Shown here: piece after piece, positions 32,001 to 41,600 of the stretch
Numbering within the stretch: position 1 is the stretch's first letter
Layout of the letters: every line of letters begins with the position of its first letter
Origin: Astropecten irregularis
Lineage: Eukaryota > Echinodermata > Asteroidea > Paxillosida > Astropectinidae
Direction: 5' to 3'
Assembly (NCBI GenBank): GCA_963971285.1
Contig: OZ020248.1
Location: 62,001-126,000, forward strand
Length of the DNA stretch: 64,000 bases
Translations under genes and position numbers: made by a program
The notes under the pieces: generated by a model
The model's database searches: none
What the model saw: the letters and a program-made list of their open reading frames with translations, nothing else
What the model was told of the DNA's origin: nothing

Positions 32001-35000
32001 CTGAAAAAAGACAAACCACAAAACAAAGTCACAAAATAATTGTTTTCCTTCCGAATCCTACAATACTGAAAAACAAACAATTTTTGCTCAATAAAAATAT
32101 GTGATTATTTGATGATTATATTAATCAAAAAGCTGTATCCTCTTTGAGCAATCCCCCATGTACCATTCCCAGGTTGCAGCATTGCTGCATGTATCGGTGA
32201 AATGATCCCTGGGATATATATGGCGGTATGTGCATGATGGCTTCTGACTGCCAAACAAACAAAGATAATTGACTATTGGGGTCACCACCAACATAGGGCT
32301 GGATGGCTCAGTTGGTAGAGCGCCTGTGCGGTATCCAGGAGGCCGCTGGTTCGAATCCCGCTCCAGTAAATTTTTCTTTGTTCACTTTTCAATTACTTAC
32401 AAATTCAGTCAGTTTCCCTTGTGGTTATTTGATGATTATAAAAATATTTAACTCAAAATGCTCTGTGCTACGTTAAAAGCAGTAAAACATGTGCCATTAA
32501 TGTCATGAGACTACCTATTTTGACCAATCAGATTGGCTCCTGCCACCCCAGGAAAAAAGAATACTTTATTTCTCGAAATGATTCAGGAAAATGAAATGTG
32601 GCAAATGGAAAATGAGTTTTCATCTAAGCTTAATCCTTTCAAAAGTTTGAGTACCGGTAATAAAAACACATATCATAAAAACAAATCTCACAGCAAACAG
32701 AAGAAGAATAAAACCTAAGTAATAAACTTGAAAAATTATTTATAAAACAATATGAAAGAAATTCCAAACAAACCTTGGTTAGCTTCCTCCTCAATTCCCA
32801 GGGCAAACGGGTCCCCTCGTAACACAAAATACGTCACTTTGGTGCTGCGAAGCCACAGGTGGAAAGCGCCCTCTACATAAAGCGGTCGGTGAGGAGAGTG
32901 CTCTGCCAGCATCTCTCTCTGATCTGGACTCTGGATGCTGGTGATGAAGTTGGCATTGTCTGAGTCCTCAGTTTGCCCGTTCAACTAAAGGAGGATGAAA
33001 TTCAGACTGCAAATTATAGAGAGTGCCACTAGCATAAAAGCCAAAGATGCCTTCCATCCATCATCCTACCACCCCCATTTGTTGTTTACAGGTAATTGTA
33101 ATTGCCAAGCTGTGGACAGGTGATTTTAATTCCCATACTGCGGAGTGTGGACTAGGTACCCGTTCCAATCCTGACTGTACATACATGTATTATATAAAGA
33201 GACGACCAGTCTTGTCCCAGTGTGAGGGACTTGTTTCTCCACGCCACAAGTTGCAATAGCTGTGGACCAGCAGGTACCTGTTCTGACTGGAAATGTACTA
33301 ACAAGAAACGTGTTTCATAGAGCATTACTGGAGGAGAGTTATACCTCATCTTAAATCATCAGGACAAATTCACATTCAGGACAGAACTTTGGTTCTTCAA
33401 GGGTCAAGTGCACTTCCTTCAGAGATATTGAAATGTGTACTGCAACACATTGAAGAGACATCAAAGCTGGACCAGGGGCACTGTAACAACTGCCCTTGTT
33501 GCCTCTTTGAAGATCCTGTCCTGTGTACATTTAAGCTCTACTAATCTCATACTCTATGAGGTTCTCACTCACATTGAAGACTTTTAATTCGGCCTCATAT
33601 TCAGCAATTCTCTTGAGCCCAATCTCGGACAGCTTCATTGGATCGCTGGGCATCTCTTTTGGCAGTGGGAAGGGGTTGATGTTACGGAACTTGGGGAACC
33701 AGTACATCAGGCGTTGATACTTCTTGACAGGGTGGGCCCTCTTGCCAAAGACCGCAATGAGGATGTCTTTAGTTTCGTTGTTTGGCAAAACAGCTGCAGG
33801 GGAAAAAGAAATATACAGTAAGGCAATGTTTGTGTAAAGAATGTTTTTTCTCCCCTTGCGACACCAAAGGTGTCATAAAAAACAAGAAAAGCTCCTACAT
33901 TTTGTTTAGAATAACGGTAGTCCAAAGCTAGCCAGATTTTTCTTTTGCTGACTTGTGAAGTTACACTTTTCTTCATCAAGATCAAATGAGTGCCACTTCA
34001 TGTAATCTACTGAAGACAAGTTCCTGTCTCTCCCCTTCAATACCAGGTGGAACAACAATGTGTCCGCTCAGAGCACAGATGACTTTACAGTTAGCTCCCT
34101 AGGGTAAGCTAAACTACCTCATCATAACAGGTCCCTCTTACAAATGGACAAGGAAACAGGAGAAAGATGTTTCGAATTACAGATTTTCAATTCTACAGCC
34201 ACAAAGCATAACATCTAGTTCTGAGAGAGAGAGACAGAGAGAAGGGGGAGGGGGTATTAGGAGGAAGGAATGTCTTACTGTTGTCTTCCATCATCTGTAG
34301 CACCTTGATGGCACACACTTGCTGCTCAGGGAAGTGGTTGAATATTGACTGGATGACATTCTCTGGGACGTACTTGCCCTTAGGGAAGACATCTAAAAGG
34401 GCATTATAGGCATCTACGTCCTTCTCCGCCTTGAAATGCTTCATGTGGCGTAGTGCTGTCTCAATGAACTGAATGTGACCTCTGCGACGTTTGTCATACT
34501 CTGTGAACGTTTCCACCACCTAGGAAAGAACATTTGTACAGAAAGAAAGACCTTGTATAAGACTGAGGCTTTGCTTTGAATGATGAACTGTGTTTTCAAA
34601 GATTATACATGTAGGTGTCTTTCTGTCTCAGAAATTAATCAATTACAGAGACTTGGGAAATAATTATTACAAAGCCAGGATTCGATTATTGTGGAATGGC
34701 TAACATTTTGGCAAGAGGATGTGATAAAATTTTAAAATAATTGAAAGCAATTGTTGCAAAATAAAAAAAGAGTGCACAGCAAATTTGCTTGCAATTATTA
34801 TTACACTCTTTAATTTACAAGCAGGTTTTGGAACACATGATGACTTTATTGTGAAGTACTCATGGACAGATACCAGTCTATTTCCAGTCAGAACAAATTG
34901 ACTGTATTCCATTAATACAGGCCTCAGGTACTTGAGCCTGGGTACCAACCAAAAACCAATGCACGACATTCCTCAGGACCCCAGTAGCACAAGGCCAATT

Positions 35001-36336
35001 AAACATTAATACAATGAGTAATGATCAAGACTACCCGACTGCCACCTGATGTTTGGACAGCCAAATAACTTTCTACCCTTACTAAGCATCTGTACACCAG
35101 CTCCCTAATCAAATAAAGTTCATTTAAACCTCCATGCTCCTGGCAAATGTTACCAAGAAATGTAAACATAAAACATGGCAATGGCACGTTGATAATTTGC
35201 CATGGTTTTCCAAAGATGTGAGCTTCTGAGCTATACAACACCAACGTCAAATTAGCAAACCACTATGGACCAATTATAAGAATTTTTTTTAAATTTCAGG
35301 CATATTAAAATACATCAATCTGAACTTGTCACAGCACCTATTTATTGATTATACTGAGTGAAATATTAACTCAAAGTTTGTATTACTCGGGAAAATATAC
35401 TTTGAAAAATATCCCGCCCCAAAGCAATTATTGATATCATCCTGACACACTCAATCATTAACCCTTAACACAGAGTGCCATGCCTCACAATACAGTAACA
35501 GCTAGCTTTGCTAGATACTGGACTTGATTTTTGTGAAAACTGCTAATTGGCATACCATGTGAGGAAACGTCCTCCATGTTTGAATCAGGATTTTTATCCA
35601 TTCAGATGAGGAATGAAAACATAATTTCCAAAGAAAAGTTACAGTGTGAAAAATAGAATTTTCAAGTGTGACTCAACTTCTTAAGGGTACTGCAAAAGGG
35701 TGCTTAATTTCATAAAAATGCCTCATTCAAGAAGACAACTAAAACCTCTCAAGGGACAAGAAAACTAAAAAAAAACTCACCTTTTTGAAACTTTTTTTGT
35801 CAATAGTTTCCAAGCTTGCCTCTTGAAACAGCTTCTTGGCCAGGACGAGGGAGTTCTTCTCCATTCTGCGAGGGTTAATTTTTTGGAGATCATCTAAAGA
35901 ACTGTCAGCAAATCTTTGTTGACATGTATGTAGATGAGCAGAGTGTCTAGCAGGACCCTTGAAGGAAGAAGAAACGTTATGTTTATGATTCAACTCAAAA
36001 TCTTTTAGGAAGGTGGTGTTAATCATCAAACATCTTGACCATTTGAGATGGATCTTGGATTATTTGATTCCTTTCAATAATTTGAAACTTTGTATCTATT
36101 TATACACCACACTTAAAACAGAAAAAACGATTTGTGGTGAATTGTGTAGACAGTGTAGATGCAGGTGGGTTAAAGTTTTAAATGTACATAAAAGCAACTG
36201 TCTACAAATGTTTCTTTACCATGATATTTGCTGCCAATAGGGATGAAGGTTGTAGAACAGTCCGGGCACGAGGTAGACTTCTGGTAGATACATGAAGATG
36301 ATAGAGGGCACGATGCAGAAACTTTATAGTTGCCAT
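31777..36336 (-). CDS. ECSIT: ECSIT, signalling intermediate in Toll pathways / complex I assembly factor
   Basis: ECSIT is an adaptor that binds TRAF6 in Toll signalling and also works in mitochondria with NDUFAF1 in complex I assembly. Six exons join in frame on the minus strand: 36336-36220, 35957-35781, 34519-34279, 33793-33573, 32984-32774, 32000-31777 (396 aa plus TGA). The first 39 residues are rich in Arg, Ser and Leu with no acidic residue, like a mitochondrial presequence. Family blocks: RRRGHIQFIETALRHMKHF (residues about 109-127), VFPKGKYVPENVIQSIF, WFPKFRNINPFP (210-221), IQSPDQRE (269-276), YVEGAFHLWLR (288-298) and EGPVFAMCM (330-338). Human ECSIT is 431 aa; the segment between about 315 and 328 is shorter here. 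The start ATG is chosen because it opens the presequence and has a purine at -3 and G at +4. Confidence 0.93.
32236..32440 (+). mobile_element. tRNA-derived SINE (ECSIT intron 5)
   Basis: The best copy of the family in the window. A tRNA-like head GGATGGCTCAGTTGGTAGAGC forms a D-arm, and a perfect B box GGTTCGAATCC lies at 32348-32358. A body follows that contains AAATTTTTCTTTGTTCACTT and ends TTGTGGTTATTTGATGATTAT. CTGGA and TCCAG can pair as a short acceptor-like stem, but there is no full 7-bp acceptor stem, so this is not a functional tRNA gene. It is antisense to ECSIT. Confidence 0.82.
32774..32984 (-). CDS. ECSIT: ECSIT exon 5
   Basis: Acceptor CCTCCTTTAG, donor GTTTGT. It encodes the IQSPDQREMLAEHSPHRPLY and VEGAFHLWLR blocks, then a segment ending GIEEEANQ. 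In human ECSIT a further tract of about 25 residues follows before EGPVF; it is absent here. Confidence 0.93.
33573..33793 (-). CDS. ECSIT: ECSIT exon 4
   Basis: Acceptor TTCCCCTGCAG, donor GTGAGT. It begins (T)VLPNNETKDILIAVFGKRA and contains WFPKFRNINPFPLPKEMPSD, both strongly conserved ECSIT segments. Confidence 0.94.
34279..34519 (-). CDS. ECSIT: ECSIT exon 3
   Basis: Acceptor TTTCCTAG, donor GTAAGA. It encodes VVETFTEYDKRRRGHIQFIE followed by a helix-rich, pentatricopeptide-like stretch (DVDAYNALLDVFPKGKYVPE) up to MEDN, the most conserved part of the family. Confidence 0.95.
35781..35957 (-). CDS. ECSIT: ECSIT exon 2
   Basis: Acceptor TTCCTTCAAG, donor GTGAGT, 59 codons in phase 0. 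It contains SSLDDLQKINPRRMEKNSLV and ends DKKSFKK. Conservation is low, as expected for the linker after the presequence. It is assigned because the phase and frame join its neighbours exactly. Confidence 0.85.
36220..36336 (-). CDS. ECSIT: ECSIT exon 1, start codon and presequence
   Basis: It encodes 39 residues starting MATIKFLHRALYHLHVSTRS, rich in Arg, His, Ser and Leu and without Asp or Glu, ending at donor GTAAAG. This fits mitochondrial import. About 14 bases upstream is a likely acceptor (GAACTCTCAG, exon start 36350), so the 5' UTR is probably spliced. Confidence 0.85.
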
Positions 36337-36343
36337 GACGTCA
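36336..36343. promoter_or_regulatory. Palindromic CRE-like site TGACGTCA at the ECSIT start codon
   Basis: The 8-bp palindrome TGACGTCA overlaps the first base of the ECSIT ATG. This is the consensus CREB/ATF site. A transcribed position makes a promoter role less certain; an alternative start site downstream of the intron would make it promoter-proximal. Confidence 0.4.
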
Positions 36344-37725
36344 CAGACTGCTGAGAGTTCATTGAAAAGAAATACCACAAATCAATGAGCTTGAATGTTT
36401 CAGGACACAATTTATCCAGAGCCTCTAGAGGGTTGGGCCTCCGGTCATACTGAGCCAGAGCCCACAGGATATGAACAATTTGTGTAGGGATTTGTATTGC
36501 TTAAGAGTAGATCTAATTATTGATAATTGAGAGATAAGGGAATGTGCGCGTGATCAAGCCGGCATGTATGAGCGCCCGCATGATCACAGTACTAAATGAT
36601 AATATTTACTTTTGGAACAAAAGAATAATAATAATGAGAGAAGTGGATAAATAGACTAGATGTTAAGATAAGGGATCAGTCGGAGATTGTTCGGGATAAA
36701 GAGAAGACTACTGAGTCTACAGCAGCTTGACATAAAACCACAAAAAGATATGTGCACGTAAATTATTCCAATGTCCGCAAGGAGCAGCCCCAAGTCTCGC
36801 AAGAGATTACATTTGTAAAGGGTAGAAACAATTTAACATATTGTTAAATTTGATTTAACATCAATTTAATGTGTAGGTACGGGATGCTAAATTGCAATCC
36901 ATTAGCATTACGGCAGTCATAAGGTATATCGCCAATACTAGCTTTTTTACCAAGAGCTCTAGGCCTAGGGCGCGTCTGCAAAGAACTGATGGATACATCA
37001 TGGTTGATCTGCATATATTCACGTGACACAGTCGCAGTGCACAACGACAAAGGAAACAGACCAAAGTAAGCAGTTGGTGGCACGCGCACCCTTTCGACCC
37101 TTGTGCATCCCACAATTACCTTCGGTCGTTATTTCCGATATGGTCTATGGGCATTTACGAAACAGAGGCTCAGGCTCCGCCTCCATTTCGTGAATCCATT
37201 CTAGATACAATAACGGATACCAAAATAGAGTCTTTTGAGAGACAGAGGCGGTTCTGAAGTAGATTCTCTGGTTTGAATGTAAGCCTAACGACTTTTTTTT
37301 AGGCCCCTGATATTCGGCATGATATGGCCTTTTTAGGTGACAAAGCTGCAGCCTGAGCCTCCGTTTTGTAATCCCCTATGCTATAATGTCTAACCATGCA
37401 GGCATGGTCTAACGTTATGTCAAAGTAAGTATGACACTCACTAACGTTAGTCACTACCCGCAATATGATTTAGCAACAGAAAACTAGTACTAGCAAATGT
37501 AATGAGAATGTCGTGCATTTCCGACACCGGCAATGAACATCTCCGAATAACTAAAACGGTTCATTGGAAAAAAAAGTAAAAGCTTCAATGTTACATTGAA
37601 TTAGCTTAGCGCAAGCTGCCTTACCATTTAGATTACGACTATTGAGACAATAACTGTTACTAAATGTCGATGAAGTCCGCCACACTTCACTCCAACTTCG
37701 TGATGTAGGTCGCCATGTTTGTTGA
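36337..37725 (-). promoter_or_regulatory. Putative ECSIT 5' UTR intron and upstream exon
   Basis: On the minus strand a consensus donor (AAATG|GTAAGG, first intron base at 37624) and the acceptor at 36351-36352 could join a first non-coding exon of about 100 bp to the coding exon. The candidate first exon contains AAACATGGCGAC at 37709-37720, a YY1-like initiator-proximal motif. Its ATG opens a nine-codon upstream frame ending in TGA. No transcript data are available. The long frames around 36.85-37.1 kb lie within this intron and are not supported. Confidence 0.4.
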
Positions 37726-38201
37726 GGTCAAAGGTTATCGGGCATTCCCGTATATGCAAATTTATCGATGCGTGGTTGCTAAGAAGTACTTTGCGACTTA
37801 ATTTTACGTGTTTGTGTTCATTTAACGAAATCAAAATAAACACAAAGTGTAATTTAATGTATAAATATAACGATATCAATCTATTCGAATGTGTCTGAAA
37901 TCAGTAAATTTCCCGCAAGTTAATTTATATTTTGCGGAAGAATATTTACATGAGCTGTCACTGTTGCTAACGGAATCCCGTGCGTTGATTGTGTTGGGAT
38001 CCCAGACGTAGCAGCATCAAATAGCGCGTAAACGTATAGTCAACCTCGTGTGGGTTGTATCACTAGGCACTGCATCAGTGATATGACAACACCACACACG
38101 TACACAACGTACTGAAGAAGTTAACTTGTGGAAGTTGAAATGATTAAATCGTCGCGTTTTTACATCTGATTTCCGGCCAAGAACAGAATTCAGAAGGCAC
38201 A
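37726..38201. promoter_or_regulatory. Candidate bidirectional promoter between ECSIT and QRICH2
   Basis: The two genes diverge from this interval, which is richer in CpG than the surrounding introns (for example GCGCGTAAACG near 38023 and TCGTCGCG near 38150). If the ECSIT first exon starts near 37.72 kb, under 500 bp separates it from the QRICH2 start codon. No TATA box is obvious. Confidence 0.45.
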
Positions 38202-38693
38202 ATGCCCGACGGGTCTGTTAGTCTTCTGGAGCTTGTGGATTTGTCACTCGGCACTCCAGAGATCGTCAATTACAAGGGCTTACGGACCCTTCTTGTCGCG
38301 ATCGTTGAGAACCTCAAGCTTGGCGATGTACGGGCCGACCTCAAGGAGTCCGACCGGGCGGAGCTGCTGGCTGCGGCCGCTGCAGCGTCTAAGACCGGCG
38401 TGCCTGCAGCGGTCAAGCCGAGCAGTCCGGACGTGTCCAAGGCGGACGTGGATAAGAGCAAGAGTGATCTAATACGGGTACATAGTGCCGCGTCTTCGGC
38501 AAAGGAAGTCCAGGATTTGGAGCAGAAAGTATCCCGGTTGGAGTCGCAGATTGAGCAGTTAAACTCGCTGCCGTCAAACGAGAATTTGATCCAGCGAGCC
38601 CGGTCTACGGAAGGAGTGAAACCCATGTCTGAGATGTGGCAGTTGATGCAGCTACAGAAAAAGGCATCTGCTAATGAAGATGGTGTGTCCAAG
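38202..38693 (+). CDS. QRICH2: QRICH2-like exon 1
   Basis: The ATG has A at -3 (CACAATGCC). The exon is GC-rich and encodes 164 residues: a conserved N-terminal block (MPDGSVSLLELVDLSLGTPE), an Ala-rich linker, then coiled coil (KEVQDLEQKVSRLESQIEQL). It ends at donor GTACAA. The longer frame beyond the donor and the antisense frame are incidental. Confidence 0.92.
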
Positions 38694-41600
38694 GTACAAA
38701 ATACATTTCCTCTTTCTTTATTAGGTTGCTCTTTTTACAAAAAAAAATTCTTCTTATTGTCTCCATTTGATTCGTCATGTTTGTTGCTTTTTAATTCATT
38801 TTAGCCTAGGCAAATTTAGGCTTAACGTTACATGTTATATGTAACGTTAGGCCCTAATTAAAAATTTACTCCCAACATTTACAATTGAAGATACTGTACA
38901 ATATAAAACAATTTAGCAACAGATCGCATTCAAGGTTGCTATTCAAGCTGAAAACCCATTTAAAGGCACATTGTTTTTCTTTTTTTATCAAATAAACACT
39001 AGGGAAATTGACTGGATTGATTTCAAGTCATTGAAAGAGTTGACAATTAGAAAAATTGACTGGAGTGAATTTGAACCTGCAACCCCAAGAATACTGTACC
39101 ATCCTTTTTTACTTTGACTGTAGACATAGGCCCCCTATTACCAAAAAAGAATCAATTGGTATTCCGGTGGTCGCTGGTTCAAATTTTGCGCATGTAAATT
39201 TTTCTTTGTTCACTTTTCAGTTACTTTAAATTATTCCAGTCAGTTTCTCTTGTGGTTATTTGATGATACAAAAATGAAAAAGAAAGAAAACCATTCCTAT
39301 CGTTTAAGAACAATTTTGCGCACACCCTGTTGCATGTATTAAAAACTCTTAGATTTATGCATCAGAGGAGCACCTTGCATCAGTTTGTTTCATAAATAAA
39401 AACAAAACGGAAGAAGAAAGAGAACAGTGCTCAGTACAATAACTGGGCCTACTAATTACTATCCAAAAATGTTTTCTTTTACAAACGACACGCTGCTTCA
39501 AAAAGGCCTAAATAAATTGTAAGGATTACAAACTGTAGAACAACTTTTCAGAATTATTATATTCCAGAGAAGTGAATCTCAAACTAAGGATTAGATTATA
39601 ACCAAAATTCTGCCAGGGAAATTAATGTAATGAATAATAAATAAGTGATAATGGAAATTACTTGTTCATGTATGTAATGTCACTTTGTAAATCTATGTGA
39701 TTACAGACTTGTGATTTGAAGAAAACAACATAGAAAGTAGGATTATACGTCAGATTTGAGACAATAATCTAAATGCAGATTTATTTCAGGTTCAGTAAAC
39801 CCTACTGCCTGGACAAGATGAAATGTTCATATTTTGTATGTTTGCTCCAGAGCTCGGGGTTGACAAACTTTTTTAAATGATAGAGTGGTCATTTTGCATG
39901 TCAAAGATTAACTACATTTTCCATGAGGCATCCCATCAAAACCATGGAGTTACATATCTTACTGTCAGCCTGAAAGTATTTTAGAAAAGGTTATGAATGA
40001 TTTATTAGTATTTTTCTGCAGACATTTTGTCCCTTCAATGAATTTGAATTACATGTAAGAAACAAATTTTGTTTTGAGAAATTTCTCTAATTGGCATTTT
40101 CATTACCTCCCACACAATTACTGCTGGTATTGTGGGAAAGTCTTTTAGTGAGTATTCTATAAATAACTACATGTTTCCTGATGCACAGAAAAAAATGAAT
40201 AAAAAAACATCACATTGTTTGTAAAGAGAGTAACTAGCAAGATGCCAACCTTCTCTTTGAAAAAATGTCAAAATAGCTTCAATCACAAGAGAGCAAGAGG
40301 AAAAAGTATGCCTTTTTAAAATCAAAGATCTGAAAAGGTTGTAGTAATTTCTTTATCTGATTGTGCTAGCTATTTAACCTACCTAATGGCTTGGGTTGGT
40401 TTGTGATGTGCAAGAGTGAGCAGAAGGCAAGGCAATTAACCATCTCTACAATTGCTTTTGTAAATTACTGATTGTCTGCGATGTAAATTGTACCGATTGC
40501 TTAGCCAAATCTATCAAGCCAAATTTTGCCGGAGGGCAAAGACCTGCCATGCAGAAAAAAACCAACCTTTTTTAAGAGTGAATAGGAAAGAAGTGGTTTT
40601 GAGTTTATCAACTTAATTTACTCTTTTTGATATGAAATATTTTCAGGGTTGTATCAAGGAAACAGTTTGTCACTCGAGTTACATTCAGTGATGTGATCCG
40701 ACTTGGAATATATGTAAAAAGTTCTAGATTTCACTACACAACCTACATTCATGGCTCAAACACAGTTGCGAGGATGCATAAATAAATGGCTTACTACAGG
40801 ATTATAGTAAATATTGACATCTGATAAATTATTCATAAAGGGGGACACTGGAGACCTCCAAGGATTGCTTTGTGCCTCATTGTGCACCGAAGCACATAGG
40901 CACAATGTGGAACCTGCCAGGGAGACGAGTCATTTGTCCAATTGAGGGTGTTATGTTTACATCTCCCTATGAGCAAACACAATATCATCAATAGTATTGA
41001 TGCTCTACTTGGATAAAAAAACACAAAAGATCACTTTGTAAAAGTCTGGGTGTAGTAAAGAAATCATCAGAATGTGTATCATGTTTTGTAATGTTAAAGA
41101 TATGATTGAATATTTCCAATTCCATATAAATATGTAATTGGAAGTATACATAGGCCTAGTTATTGAGTTTGGTACTGAATTAAATTTTTCAGTACCAATT
41201 TTGTATGTGTACATACATACATATTTAATTTGCAAAACATTTGTCGAATACCTACATGTTTAGTATTTTACTGAAAGTTGCATTTAAAGAGGACGGTACA
41301 TTGTAATTGTCCAAAGTTCTCAAGCTAGAATGTAGGCCCCTAATATGTGATGTGTGTAATGCATGTATTGTGTGGGGGATCTGTAAAAGCAAACCTGAAG
41401 ATAATTGCAGTCCTTTTCCTTGTTCTGGTGTTGCCATGACAACCACTGAACCACTATCGTAGTACTGTATAATTTGTCATGTACCCCCAGATCGAATGTT
41501 ACAGCATAAATACACGTACCCTTCCTCTATAGGGAATTAGAGTTTGTGTACATGGATGCATCTAAATCTGCACTCTGAAAGCCGAGGCTAAGCCTTGGTC

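Noticed and set aside
32297..32368. tRNA gene
   Set aside because: D-arm and B box are good, but there is no full acceptor stem or sound anticodon arm, and the sequence continues into a body shared with other copies: a SINE.
36844..37115. Two overlapping minus-strand frames of 84-89 aa between ECSIT and its putative first exon
   Set aside because: Overlapping in different frames, no recognisable domain, lie within the probable 5' UTR intron.
38270..38692. 140-aa antisense frame in QRICH2 exon 1
   Set aside because: A shadow of the GC-rich coding exon; the + strand frame has clear family similarity and splice signals.
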